Part shown: piece after piece, positions 16,915 to 25,719 of the stretch
How positions within the stretch are numbered: the first letter of the stretch is position 1
Layout: the number at the start of each line of letters is the position of its first letter
Source of the DNA: an uncultured Eubacteriales bacterium
GTDB taxonomy: Bacteria > Bacillota > Clostridia > Christensenellales > Aristaeellaceae
Assembly: GCA_902793325.1 (NCBI GenBank)
Contig: CADBCY010000006.1
Span: 1 to 64,000, forward strand
Length of the DNA: 64,000 nucleotides
Direction: 5' to 3'
Program-made: the position numbers and the translations under genes
Notes under the pieces: model-generated
Seen by the model: only the letters and a program-made list of their open reading frames with translations
What the model was told of the DNA's origin: nothing
The model's database searches: none

Positions 16915-17594
16915 GTGCCGCACCCCACGCTGTAGCCCATGCCGATCTTCGTGGCAATGAAGTCTTTTAGTCCCACAGCATCCAGCTTTTTGCGCAGCCT
17001 GCCGACGTTGACCGTGAGGGTGTTTTCATCCACAAAGGCGTCGGTCTGCCATAAAGCCTCCATCAGTTTCTCCCGGCTGACGACTTTTCCCTTGTTCTGC
17101 ATGAGCGTCAAGAGTATGCGAAATTCGTTCTTCGTCAATTCGATCTTTTGACCGTTGAACATCAGCGCGCTGTCACCGGTGTTCAATATTGCGCCGTTGT
17201 GCTCCAGCAGCAGGGCGGCATTGCCGTAGTCATAAGTCCGACGCAACAGTGCCTGCACCTTTGCCACCAGTACGCCCGGGTCGAAGGGCTTGGCAATAAA
17301 GTCATCTCCGCCCATGTTCATGGCCATAATGATATTCATGTTCTCGGAAGCGGAGGAAATGAAGATCACCGGCACTGGCGATACCTTCCGAATCTCCGAG
17401 CACCAGTGATAGCCACTCATGAATGGGAGCGAGATGTCCATCAGCACCAAATGCGGCTGAACCCGAGCGAAATCTGCCATCACAGCGCGAAAGTCTGTTA
17501 CCATCTCCGCACTCAGACCCCATTGGGCCATGTGCGCAGCAATCGCCTCTGCAATGCTGCGGTCATCTTCAACAATCAGTATGCGGTATTCCAT
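16911..17594 (-). CDS. BceR-like OmpR-family response regulator
   Basis: A 227-aa two-component regulator: receiver domain with acidic pocket ED at 10-11, phospho-acceptor D53 (LVLMDISLP) and K near 103 (IAKPFDP), then an OmpR-type winged helix (residues ~130-225, ELTKNEFRILLTLMQNKGKVV). It appears intact, but its cognate kinase immediately downstream is truncated, so phosphorylation would need cross-talk or small-molecule donors. No BceAB-type target operon is in the window. I see no strong ribosome binding site beyond GGAGATTG before the ATG at 17594. Confidence 0.9.
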   Translation of the reverse strand: MEYRILIVEDDRSIAEAIAAHMAQWGLSAEMVTDFRAVMADFARVQPHLVLMDISLPFMSGYHWCSEIRKVSPVPVIFISSASENMNIIMAMNMGGDDFIAKPFDPGVLVAKVQALLRRTYDYGNAALLLEHNGAILNTGDSALMFNGQKIELTKNEFRILLTLMQNKGKVVSREKLMEALWQTDAFVDENTLTVNVGRLRKKLDAVGLKDFIATKIGMGYSVGCGT

Positions 17595-17644
17595 TTCAAT
17601 CTCCAGATCATTAATCAGCGATATGGGTGTTTTCTCGTAAGTGT

Positions 17645-17770
17645 CTAATGCTTTTCTGCCTTATGGTTAGCTAGAGTCGTGCCTGCTTTGCTCTTCTGAG
17701 TTTTAGAAGTCGATTTTGACGCCAGCGTCTTTGCTGCTTTGCCAACTTTTCCGCCATGATGCACCGCCAT
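17645..17770 (-). CDS. Small cationic Lys/His/Ser-rich protein (41 aa)
   Basis: The 41-residue product begins MAVHHGGKVGKAAKTLASKS and ends ANHKAEKH. It has ~11 Lys/Arg, 5 His and no hydrophobic segment. The ribosome binding site AAAGGAGG is ideal and 7 nt from the ATG, so translation is likely. It is immediately upstream of the response regulator on the same strand and may be co-transcribed. I recognise the pattern (HHGGKVGKAAKTLAS) as recurring in Firmicutes but cannot name a function. High basic charge would suit nucleic-acid or polyphosphate binding. Confidence 0.75.
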   Translation of the reverse strand: MAVHHGGKVGKAAKTLASKSTSKTQKSKAGTTLANHKAEKH

Positions 17771-17833
17771 GCTTTTCCCTCCTTTCATGGTTTTAAACAC
17801 AACCAGGATATATGGTTCATGCTACTTGCCTTA

Positions 17834-18985
17834 TTACTTCCTACTACTCTTGAGCTTCAGACTCTTGAAATCGATAATATTGGAAACGCTCAATGTGCCT
17901 TCCGGCAGATCCAACAGATACTCTACTTCTTTTGCTGATAGACTGAATCCATAGACATAAGACAATTCATCCATAAACTCTTTGGGTGTAAACACATCTT
18001 CCTCAATCAACATAGAAACTGCTGTTTTCAATAGAGAAGGTGAGGACGTCCTGAGTATATCATCAAGAGGTTCATCTTTTCTCATGCCTCTTCGCTGTAA
18101 AGTTCGAATCGTCATTTGATACTCATCCATAGAGATTATCCCCAGTTTCTGAGCACGCCTACTCATGGCCTGGATAGACACTTTCCATCTTCTCTTCAGT
18201 TCAGTATAATAGGGGATTCGAAGCAGTTGCCTTGTGGCATCTGCTCTAAAACTCTCTTCCGGAAGAAGGAAAGCAGAGGCAAACCGATTGGCTTCATCCT
18301 CTCTTTCTTTGAATTCTTTTCTGTCAAGCGCTTCAACATCCTCGCTCCACTCATGAAGGCAAATATGGCCTATTTCGTGAGCGATATCAAAGTGGATACG
18401 GGCTGCCGATGTTTTGTTGTTTGAGTATCCAATAAGGTACACCGTATCTCCATTCACATCAACCATCTGACTGAACGCATCTATATCGTCTGTCGATGTT
18501 GCGAATGAAGTAACCAGTATACCGTGTGATTCAGCGATACTGACTATATTATCAATCGGTCCTTTGCCAAGTTTCCAATGCTCCCGAAGCTTCTTCGCCG
18601 CATCCTCTGGCGTACAATCAGAGAAGTCGGGCAATTCAAGTTTCGGAAAATCAATATACTCCTGTAAAAAACAATACAGCTGAGCCAAAAACTCCATCTT
18701 CTGAATCTGTTCTGCGCGATACTTCTTGTTTGTCGTCAGCAAAGCCCTGAAATACACTGAACCGACTGTTACAGGAGCACTGTTCTCCATGAAAAACTTA
18801 GACGGAAAACCCAGTACGTCTGCCAAGCGGGTTATTGTCGTTTCATCCATTGGCTTTGTCTTGCCATTCTCATACATCGAAACAGTCTGCCTTAAGCAGC
18901 CTGCTTTTTCTGCCAATTCAGCCACGGTCAGACCGCGATAAACTCGCGCTTTTTTCAGACGCTCGCCGTTAAATGACGTAATCAT
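17834..18985 (-). CDS. XRE/ImmA-IrrE metallopeptidase regulator
   Basis: A 383-aa fusion of an N-terminal XRE helix-turn-helix (residues ~7-62) with a COG2856 zinc peptidase domain; the zinc motif is HEIGH at 203-207 with a downstream glutamate in the EDEANRFASAFLLP segment (~228-241). Such proteins (ImmA, IrrE, and HigA-like ImmA antitoxins) cleave or bind repressors and switch mobile elements or toxin genes. It lies 23 bp downstream of a DUF5986-like gene, with AGAGGTG before the ATG, so the two are a unit. Confidence 0.88.
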   Translation of the reverse strand: MITSFNGERLKKARVYRGLTVAELAEKAGCLRQTVSMYENGKTKPMDETTITRLADVLGFPSKFFMENSAPVTVGSVYFRALLTTNKKYRAEQIQKMEFLAQLYCFLQEYIDFPKLELPDFSDCTPEDAAKKLREHWKLGKGPIDNIVSIAESHGILVTSFATSTDDIDAFSQMVDVNGDTVYLIGYSNNKTSAARIHFDIAHEIGHICLHEWSEDVEALDRKEFKEREDEANRFASAFLLPEESFRADATRQLLRIPYYTELKRRWKVSIQAMSRRAQKLGIISMDEYQMTIRTLQRRGMRKDEPLDDILRTSSPSLLKTAVSMLIEEDVFTPKEFMDELSYVYGFSLSAKEVEYLLDLPEGTLSVSNIIDFKSLKLKSSRK

Positions 18986-19008
18986 AATACACCTCTTCTG
19001 AATGCGTG

Positions 19009-19770
19009 TTACATTTCGTCGGTTTTATCTGCCTTTTGTTCCCTTATGCGCAGTTTATTCTTCTTGCGCGCCGCGGCTTTGCTTGTAAGCCTAAGGCCGT
19101 GGTTGGGATCTTTAGCCGTATTTGCCACATAATCTTCCATTTCAACAATCACACTGTCAGTTGACGGAATACTGCTTGTCCAGTCTTCCTCGGCAACAAT
19201 GTCAAGGTTACTGTCAATCATAACGGCTCGGATCGAAGTCAGTTGGTAATTCCTACAGTCAAATAGTACCAACACATGTCTATCAATCACAGCGCCATCA
19301 GCCTGAAGAGCATAAAGCATTTTGCCGACCAATTCACTCAATTCATATTCATCAGCAAACTCCTTGGTAAACATATGGGTCTGCCCGATTGGTGCAAGTA
19401 AATCGCTATTGAAGTGACGCGTAAACATGTCGAGGTAGTGCATCCTGCGCCTCTTGGGGGTATCATGCCTGATTGTCGCAAACCGTGCCTCTCGCATAAA
19501 TGTGTAAATCCATTTTGTCTTTTTTTCATATATGATAACCATTTCCCAAGGCCCACGATTGACGACATAGGTCATGCAATCAGGGCTGTCCAAGCTCTCA
19601 CAGAGCGAGGTGTTTAGAAAGTCCCAGACCCGGCCAGCGTTACCATTCCGAGTTCTTAAACGATATCGACGAACATCCTCTTTGATTAAGTCGCCAACAG
19701 CATCAGATGTACTTTGAATGATGCAATTGCGGATTTGAGGGGAGACACTGAAACCGATATGATCAAGCAT
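19009..19770 (-). CDS. DUF5986-like protein paired with the ImmA regulator
   Basis: A 253-aa soluble protein. Features: an N-terminal helical segment, a central YVVNRGPWEMVIIYEKKTKWIY β-rich stretch, and a Lys/Arg-rich C-terminal tail (KAAARKKNKLRIREQK). From memory it resembles the DUF5986 family, which occurs upstream of XRE/ImmA genes, but I cannot verify this by eye. ATG at 19770 follows GGAGGTG. The arrangement (small unknown protein, then HTH-protease) is typical of toxin-antitoxin or prophage-control pairs. Catalytic residues are not evident. Confidence 0.6.
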   Translation of the reverse strand: MLDHIGFSVSPQIRNCIIQSTSDAVGDLIKEDVRRYRLRTRNGNAGRVWDFLNTSLCESLDSPDCMTYVVNRGPWEMVIIYEKKTKWIYTFMREARFATIRHDTPKRRRMHYLDMFTRHFNSDLLAPIGQTHMFTKEFADEYELSELVGKMLYALQADGAVIDRHVLVLFDCRNYQLTSIRAVMIDSNLDIVAEEDWTSSIPSTDSVIVEMEDYVANTAKDPNHGLRLTSKAAARKKNKLRIREQKADKTDEM

Positions 19771-19892
19771 AATTTCACCTCCAAAGGTTTTCTGCATATA
19801 ATTATAGGTTTATTTACATATTATGTCAATACTTATGCGTGTTATTTGTTTTATATGCAATCAAGGAGCTGTCAATCGAAAAAAATTAGCAC

Positions 19893-19939
19893 GACTAAAA
19901 ATGTGCTGTTTACAGTTCTTATCTTCTGCAACAGCACAT
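19893..19939 (-). terminator. Terminator of the papain-like operon
   Basis: A perfect 10-bp stem ATGTGCTGTT/AACAGCACAT (19901-19910 with 19930-19939) is followed on the minus strand by TTTTTAG. It lies ~180 bp past the last small gene of the minus-strand operon. The remaining sequence 19771-20115 shows no gene. Confidence 0.65.
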
Positions 19940-20115
19940 CTCTCATATTCCAATTTAATTGAAGCCTTGTCGCAACGCGACATCCGTAAGCACAAAAGGT
20001 ATATATAAAAGTCAAAAGAAAAGCAACAAGCACCGGTACCGCCAAAGCCTGACATTATAACCGAGAGCTTTCCGTACGGATTTCTCCTTAGAATAGAGAT
20101 ATCTCTTTCTCTTAT

Positions 20116-20292
20116 TCATTTCATTGTGCGAGCCGCGATCAATGAAACGGTCGCACATTGACTATCGGAGTTTTTTTGCACATCGCACCGAATCATGCGT
20201 TCAATTTCTGCTGTCTGAGCTTTCGTAAGAGTAAGCTCAGCATTCCGATCTATCTTCATGCTGTCCGTCTTAATCAAAGGTTTCTTCATCAT
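20116..20292 (-). CDS. Small unknown protein (58 aa)
   Basis: A 58-codon reading frame starting MMKKPLIKTDSMKIDRNAEL and ending IAARTMK. GAGGATG precedes the first ATG by about 10 nt. Composition is that of a short soluble helix-rich protein (LTKAQTAEIERMIRCDV). It follows the papain-like gene by ~120 bp on the same strand and precedes a good terminator, which supports it being the last gene of that operon. Unrecognised; could be a regulator or antitoxin-sized partner. Confidence 0.5.
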   Translation of the reverse strand: MMKKPLIKTDSMKIDRNAELTLTKAQTAEIERMIRCDVQKNSDSQCATVSLIAARTMK

Positions 20293-20415
20293 CGTAGATC
20301 ATCCTCGCAATCATATTCTGTCTGCCTTGTATTATATGTCCATTAGGCGTTCTTTGCAACAGCGTTTTGAATTTTTATGCGCTATTTCATAAAATTTTCA
20401 CATTGTAAAACATTA

Positions 20416-21996
20416 TCATACATATCTATGCAGATTTCTGTTCATTCCAGGAAACGGTTTCCATTCGGGAATTATCATGCTGTGAAGAAACGGAAAGACT
20501 TCCGACCATTCTTGATCTGGATATCGATATGCGATGTGACCTGGATAGTGGATTAAAATAACGCTGTCCTGCGGTGCAAAGGAGCTTGCGGTCGCATCGA
20601 TCAATATTTCTCCGCAAGCCATCTTACAATCCTTTTTTTCATATTCTGATTTTTCGTAACACTCGCAAATCCAAACAAACCTCGGAAGAGGCAGATCGAA
20701 AAGAATGGCCTTCAGATATTCGTAATCCTTTCTGGGCAGCTTCATCTTACTATCCTTATAGGTCTTTGAAGATGCCAGGAAAAGCCGAAGTACCAATGGT
20801 CGATCCTCAGTTCCGACATCGCGGTATCCCACTTCAGACATTCTGTCGATGCTGACTTCTGACTGAACAATGATGTTTTCAGCGATAGAAAAAGCATCCG
20901 AAGCCTCCAAAAACATCCTTTTATATAGGGGTACCAAGATGTTTATTTCGCTATTGCCACCGTAATTCTTAAGGGCCTTTAGCATATAGGGTGGGCAGTT
21001 GTCATCCATCATCACAAAACTGTCGTAATAGTCTGCGGCATTGAAATAAACAAAATCACGGGCACCTCTACGGATCTCAATATTCATTTCCGGTCGCGTA
21101 TTCATCTCTCCATGCCCAATACAGACCATAGAATGGCCTAATGACTTGAATCCCGTTTCGCTCCTGTGCTCAAACAGGCCAACGCCCACAGGAATACCGG
21201 ATTCAACATAAGAAAACAAGATGGATTGAAGATTATTGTAGATTGATCCTGAATACAGCCTTGGCGCGAAGCCTACTTCTGAAAGAGTCTTTGTCATGAG
21301 ACTATAGGAAAGACCATGAGCGGGAATAATGCGTTCAACAGAATTCCTTTGTAATACCCGCATTAACTCCTCCGTATAGGTATTTCGATATTCATCGTAC
21401 CGATGTCCATAGTATTCCAGCAGATTTAAAAGTGTTACTTCTGCACAGGTAGTCAATTCCACATCCTGCATTCGATAGGGAAAGGCTTGCAGAGTTAAAC
21501 GAACGCCCCGGATATCGGTTTCATATTCAGATACGCGAATACACATATCCGGGTGACCAAGATTGATTTTTCCAGGATCAATCAGTGTTCGCCCAACTTT
21601 CCCCTCGCTGGTTGGATGGATAACAACGCTACCGACATATCCCTTCTGTAATTTAGCATGTCTTGTCTCATCAATGAAATCTGTAGCTAAAACTCGCCCG
21701 TAAAAAACGGATAGTCTTTCACAGAACCGCGTCTGACAAATATGCTTGCTCGAATAGTGAATATAGTAACCTTCGCTATAAGCTCTGTCAATGTGATTAG
21801 TCTCGCGAACAATCGTAAACGAACAGGGAATCATCTTCAAAATTTCCGTCAATATATCCTCTGATCGATTGCTCAGGGGAAAACTTTCGTTCCCACTGTT
21901 GTCATCATGGAAGTACTCGGCAATAAACCTTGAAATCTGTGTGTTTCTGTGCGACTCGTCACCGTTTATATACCAGATAAATCTCGGTCCCCTCAT
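20416..21996 (-). CDS. Predicted papain-fold (C39-like) protein, 526 aa
   Basis: Large unknown protein with a plausible cysteine-protease core: DVELTTCAEVTLLNLLEYYG places a Cys (C184) at the start of a helix exactly as in C39/papain-like enzymes; KSLGHSMVCIGHG supplies a His (H288), and VMMDDN (D331/D332) a third residue. The N-terminal 170 residues and C-terminal 180 residues are unrecognised. No signal peptide or membrane segment. It is preceded within 52 bp by a 209-aa unknown gene and starts behind AGGAG. AT-rich relative to the core genome. It may be a peptidase, deamidase or peptide-transfer enzyme; the call rests on motif spacing only. Confidence 0.6.
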   Translation of the reverse strand: MRGPRFIWYINGDESHRNTQISRFIAEYFHDDNSGNESFPLSNRSEDILTEILKMIPCSFTIVRETNHIDRAYSEGYYIHYSSKHICQTRFCERLSVFYGRVLATDFIDETRHAKLQKGYVGSVVIHPTSEGKVGRTLIDPGKINLGHPDMCIRVSEYETDIRGVRLTLQAFPYRMQDVELTTCAEVTLLNLLEYYGHRYDEYRNTYTEELMRVLQRNSVERIIPAHGLSYSLMTKTLSEVGFAPRLYSGSIYNNLQSILFSYVESGIPVGVGLFEHRSETGFKSLGHSMVCIGHGEMNTRPEMNIEIRRGARDFVYFNAADYYDSFVMMDDNCPPYMLKALKNYGGNSEINILVPLYKRMFLEASDAFSIAENIIVQSEVSIDRMSEVGYRDVGTEDRPLVLRLFLASSKTYKDSKMKLPRKDYEYLKAILFDLPLPRFVWICECYEKSEYEKKDCKMACGEILIDATASSFAPQDSVILIHYPGHIAYRYPDQEWSEVFPFLHSMIIPEWKPFPGMNRNLHRYV

Positions 21997-22047
21997 GCCC
22001 TCAACTCCTATGCTCTTTTTCGTTTTATAATCCGAAGAAAGTCTGTG

Positions 22048-22677
22048 TCAAAGAATGATTCGGACAGAATCCACAGTAACCACAATTTGCCCTTGCCGCT
22101 CCAATTGATAAAGCGTATGTATGAGCTTTTCCTCGGTTAGATTACATTTCCCTTCTTTTCTTTCCTCATAGAAGCATTCATCATATTTCGGCAAATCCGT
22201 ATCGCAACTGCCGACCATGAGACTTTCCTTTACATCGGAAATAGGAAGTGTCAGTTGTCTGTGATTATAAGCCAACCTCAGCAGTTTATTGTAAATACAA
22301 TATGTTTTATTATCCAGCCTCCTGACGGCGGACGTGTAAATGCCATATCCCAGCTCGACAATATTCATAAACTTACCCTTGAATTCAGTCAACTGTGTTA
22401 GCCGGAACAACGCCTTCAAGATTTCAATCATAACTGCTGAAAGCTTGATACTGAAATATGTTCCTGGAATTAGTAGCTCAACAGCATGGTCATCGGTTTC
22501 CGTTCCTTCGCCAGAGGCATAAAGATTGTTGGAATGTTTATCCCATTGCGTAACACTGATGATGTATTCTGTAAACGCATCAATACTATCCTCATTGATG
22601 TCTTTCCCCCTGATTTCCTCCCGGTTAAGGAATTCCTTTAGGTTATTGATATCTCCTTTCAACGTATAATACAACAT
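22048..22677 (-). CDS. Unknown 209-aa protein, first gene of the papain-like operon
   Basis: A 209-residue soluble protein, start at 22677 behind GGGAGG. It has a helical central part (MIEILKALFRLTQLTEFKGK) and a C-terminal segment (EEKLIHTLYQLERQGQIVVT) that looks like a short winged-helix-type module. No catalytic motif is visible. The 51-bp gap to the papain-like gene and shared AT-rich composition suggest an operon and a joint function, but no family could be assigned. Confidence 0.65.
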   Translation of the reverse strand: MLYYTLKGDINNLKEFLNREEIRGKDINEDSIDAFTEYIISVTQWDKHSNNLYASGEGTETDDHAVELLIPGTYFSIKLSAVMIEILKALFRLTQLTEFKGKFMNIVELGYGIYTSAVRRLDNKTYCIYNKLLRLAYNHRQLTLPISDVKESLMVGSCDTDLPKYDECFYEERKEGKCNLTEEKLIHTLYQLERQGQIVVTVDSVRIIL

Positions 22678-22835
22678 ACGTTTTTCCTCCCAACTGCTTC
22701 TGTTTTTCATTTCCTAAACCCTATCATTTATTAGACAACGCATCACCGCCTAATGCAAAACACCTCGACTGTTTTTTATGTATCTATATTAATGCTTATA
22801 CCTTCATAGAATATTATTATAAATACAAAGAACAG

Positions 22836-23204
22836 ATGCGATATGTCAATACTGTATTTTCCTGTATGGTCATGCTGAACACGTGCTTGAGGCGATACGA
22901 GTTCTGCGGCAAGCTGTTCTCGCCGAAGGGCAACCACGATACAAAGTTCTGCACAAACATCCCTGATGGCTACAACAAACCCTGCCAGGTGCTCGGCTCC
23001 AACCGCGCCTACGTCGCGAAGATGCGCGGCAAAAACGCGGACGCCGAGTACCGCAAGGTCTACAAGCGCCTGCACCAGCGTAAGCAAAAGGGCGCGATGA
23101 TGGAAAAGGCATTCCGTGAATGGCAGGGCAACGCGCAGGTTTGGCTCCAGAAGTGCAGGGATGGGGAGATCACGCTCGATCAATTCAGGACGAAGATACT
23201 ATAG
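22836..23204 (+). pseudogene. C-terminal remnant of a DUF6076-like zinc-finger protein
   Basis: About 105 residues with the pattern RRYEFCGKLFSPKGNHDTKF then FCTN and PC, i.e. a Cys-rich module followed by a basic helical segment (YRKVYKRLHQRKQKG) and EITLDQF. This is the C-terminal part of DUF6076-type proteins, normally 350-400 aa. There is no ribosome binding site, and GC content rises abruptly at about 22875 from AT-rich flanking sequence, so the 5' part was probably lost. The nominal ATG at 22836 is arbitrary. Confidence 0.6.
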
Positions 23205-23343
23205 CTTTTTTCACGTTCGCTGCGTTCCTAATTCAAATATATGTATTATAATACGCATCAACTTCACCTTATCAAATCCTTATTCACAGGCATGATATGA
23301 CGCATAATATAGGCACTGGATGAAGCGTGAGAGAGGTGTCTGT

Positions 23344-23670
23344 ATGACTTATGATCGAAAAGCTGTCGGGAAAGAGATTCGCAAGCGCAGGCTCGCCATG
23401 GGATTGACGCAGGAACAGGCCGCGGAAAAGATTGATCGCGCGCTGCGTTTCTATTCGCGAATCGAATTGGGCGATGTGGGCATGTCTGTCGATACCTTGC
23501 TGGCAATCTGCGGCATGCTCAAAACAACGCCGGATGCTCTACTGATTGACAAGCCCATAGATGCTGTAGGAGCAAATCGTCAATGGATCGCAGAGGCAAT
23601 CGCGAATTGTCCCGCTGAAAAGCAGCAAACGGCTATCGACCTGTTGAAGGTATATCTGAAATCAATATAG
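23344..23670 (+). CDS. XRE-family HTH regulator (108 aa)
   Basis: Small DNA-binding protein: helix-turn-helix at residues ~9-65 (VGKEIRKRRLAMGLTQEQAA) followed by a short C-terminal helix (CPAEKQQTAIDLLKVYL). ATG at 23344 has GAGAGG nine nt upstream. It precedes the sigma factor cassette by ~80 bp on the same strand and could regulate it. Typical of Firmicute mobile elements. Confidence 0.85.
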   Translation: MTYDRKAVGKEIRKRRLAMGLTQEQAAEKIDRALRFYSRIELGDVGMSVDTLLAICGMLKTTPDALLIDKPIDAVGANRQWIAEAIANCPAEKQQTAIDLLKVYLKSI

Positions 23671-23751
23671 CGAACAAAAGATTGACGTCGATCTTGTTCG
23701 CTGACATGCCAGACCACAAAAGACTGCCTGTGCTCAAGAGGTGCAATCGAT

Positions 23752-24345
23752 ATGTTTTTCCCGAAATCGCTGCTCTTTACCATACCAATCGTCATCCTGC
23801 GCATGGAGGACGAGGACGATCGGCAATTCGTGACCGAGCTGTACCAGAAGTACAAGCTGAATATGTATTATATGGCGCTTCGGATCGTGAAGGATCCCCA
23901 CATCGCGGAGGACATGGTGCAGGAGAGCTGCGTCAAGATTATCCAGAAGCTCGACAAAATCAAAGCTGTGGAGATTTGCAAACGGCGCTCCTACATTGTC
24001 TCTCTGGTCAGGAACACTTCCGTCAACTACGTCGTGAAGAACAAACGGCAGAGCAAGTACTGCTTTAACGCCGATGACGAGGTGCTGGCGCAACAGCCCG
24101 ACCTGGACAGCGACATCGAGGAACAACTGCTGCGCGACTGCGATGTATCCATCGTCAAGAAGGGGCTGATGAAGCTTTCCGAGAAGGATCGGACGATTCT
24201 TCGGATGCGTTATTTCGACGACCTCCGTGACGGGGACATCGCTAAATATCTCGACATCAGGGCAAACAGCGTGCGCTATTATCTGACGCTCGCGCGCAGG
24301 CGGCTCTGCGCCTGCATACAGGAATTGAACGGAGATCAGTTATAA
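23752..24345 (+). CDS. Sigma-70 family (ECF-like) RNA polymerase sigma factor
   Basis: A 197-aa alternative sigma factor. Region 2 lies at about residues 25-95 (FVTELYQKYKLNMYYMALRI with AEDMVQESCVKI), region 4 at ~135-190 (GLMKLSEKDRTILRMRYFDD with a final HTH). AGAGGTG precedes the ATG. The stop codon overlaps the start of the downstream DUF4367 gene (TAATG), a typical sigma/anti-sigma coupling, and a secreted protein gene follows. Targets are unknown; the cassette could be autoregulated. Confidence 0.9.
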   Translation: MFFPKSLLFTIPIVILRMEDEDDRQFVTELYQKYKLNMYYMALRIVKDPHIAEDMVQESCVKIIQKLDKIKAVEICKRRSYIVSLVRNTSVNYVVKNKRQSKYCFNADDEVLAQQPDLDSDIEEQLLRDCDVSIVKKGLMKLSEKDRTILRMRYFDDLRDGDIAKYLDIRANSVRYYLTLARRRLCACIQELNGDQL

Positions 24346-25103
24346 TGGATCAGCAAAACCATGAAAACCGCGAAATGAGCCGCGCGCTCTATGAGGAGCT
24401 GGCGGCTCTGAAAATTCGCATCGCCTTTGCCGAGATCGACGAGGACGAGCTCGCCGAGTTCGACCGGGACTTGTCGTCCGTGTCAGAAGGCGATTATTCT
24501 GAGGCCGCGCAGAAGCGGACCTTGAAGCTGATCGAGCGCAAGTTGAACAAGCAGCTTCGCAAGCGGTTTATACGAAAGACATTGCCTCATACGATTCAAG
24601 TCGTTGCAATTACATTGCTCCTGTTCTTCATCGGGCTGACCTCCGCCGTCGCGACGGTGCGCCCGGTTCGGTTGAGGGTGCTGGATTTCATTGCGAAGAT
24701 TGAGGAGAACTATTCAGAAATCAGCCTTGTCAATGACATAGATTATGGCATTGTACCACCAGAATGGAATGGCGAATACTATCCTTCCTATATTCCCGAG
24801 TCTTTTAGGTTTTCTCACATTGATGATTTTTTCAACTCAGTTTATTATATCACAGTAGATAATCGAACGCTGGAATTCTGCGAGTTCGAGGATGCGGATT
24901 ATTCAAACATTGATATCGATGAAGAAAACGCTTTCAATATCACCATCAATGGAAGCGTAGGAATCGCCATGTCAAATGGGAAAGAAACTAAAATCACATG
25001 GTGTATTGACGGAACATATCTCTATCTGTATTTAAATGGTGATTTTGATGAAGCGAAGCGAATCGCCGAAAGCGTCCGATTGATTAATCCATCAAAGATG
25101 TAA
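24345..25103 (+). CDS. DUF4367-type membrane protein, putative anti-sigma factor
   Basis: A 252-aa single-pass protein: ~85 cytoplasmic residues rich in Glu/Lys, one transmembrane helix (about 87-105, TIQVVAITLLLFFIGLTSAV), then an extracellular DUF4367-like domain (DYGIVPPEWNGEYYPSYIPE). Translational coupling to the sigma factor argues for anti-sigma function. Base composition changes within the gene: the 5' half is GC-rich like the sigma gene, the 3' half from ~24720 is clearly AT-richer, which suggests a mosaic origin of the sensor domain. Confidence 0.8.
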   Translation: MDQQNHENREMSRALYEELAALKIRIAFAEIDEDELAEFDRDLSSVSEGDYSEAAQKRTLKLIERKLNKQLRKRFIRKTLPHTIQVVAITLLLFFIGLTSAVATVRPVRLRVLDFIAKIEENYSEISLVNDIDYGIVPPEWNGEYYPSYIPESFRFSHIDDFFNSVYYITVDNRTLEFCEFEDADYSNIDIDEENAFNITINGSVGIAMSNGKETKITWCIDGTYLYLYLNGDFDEAKRIAESVRLINPSKM

Positions 25104-25169
25104 TTTTGTAGGTATATATTCCTCCTTCGTATCATAGAATATGATATCAACATTAAGGAGGGAATTACC

Positions 25170-25589
25170 ATGAAAAAACTGATCTACGCTCTCTTGTCTG
25201 TCCTGTTCATTGTCACCGTCATGGCGCCGGGATTCTGTTTCGCCATCGGGGAATACTCCGATGACTCGCCAGAGAATCCAATGAGGTACAGTTTGACCTC
25301 AAGCATTACCGCTTCCCTGTCGATCAGCGGGGGCACCGCACATGTAGCTGGCAGAGTCAGCTCAAAATACGCCAATGCGAACTGCTCGATCAAAGTGCAG
25401 CTTCAGAAGAAGATCAACGGCACTTGGTACGGCGTGAAGAGCTGGACCAATTCGGGCACGTGGAGCACCTCCGCCGGCGGGGATTATTCCGTTTCCTCCG
25501 GCTCCTATCGCACCTGCGTGACCGCCACCGTGACCTATAACGGTGATTCCGAACATCCGTATAAGTACTCCGGCACCAAGACCTGCTGA
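25170..25589 (+). CDS. Small secreted protein
   Basis: A 139-aa protein with a clear signal peptide (KKLIYALLSVLFIVTVMAPG, cleavage probably after CFA near residue 25). The mature part is a Ser/Thr/Gly-rich β-type domain (LTSSITASLSISGGTAHVAG) with three cysteines, ending in KTC. Preceded by an excellent AAGGAGGG. It is third in the sigma/anti-sigma cassette, so it may be the exported product or the signal of that pathway. No family assigned. Confidence 0.75.
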   Translation: MKKLIYALLSVLFIVTVMAPGFCFAIGEYSDDSPENPMRYSLTSSITASLSISGGTAHVAGRVSSKYANANCSIKVQLQKKINGTWYGVKSWTNSGTWSTSAGGDYSVSSGSYRTCVTATVTYNGDSEHPYKYSGTKTC

Positions 25590-25604
25590 CCCTTCACCGC
25601 AAAC

Positions 25605-25640
25605 GAGCGTTCCCGAAACTGCCCAGCTTCGGGAGCGCTC
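25605..25640 (+). terminator. Hairpin after the secreted-protein gene
   Basis: A 13-bp stem with one G-U pair (25605-25617 with 25628-25640) begins 16 nt after the stop; no T-run follows, so efficiency is uncertain. Confidence 0.5.
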
Positions 25641-25719
25641 CGCTTGCCGCCCGGAACAACAGAACGCATGCACGGGTTTCAATGCTCCTCGCATGCGTTT
25701 TGTCCACCTATTTATTCCA

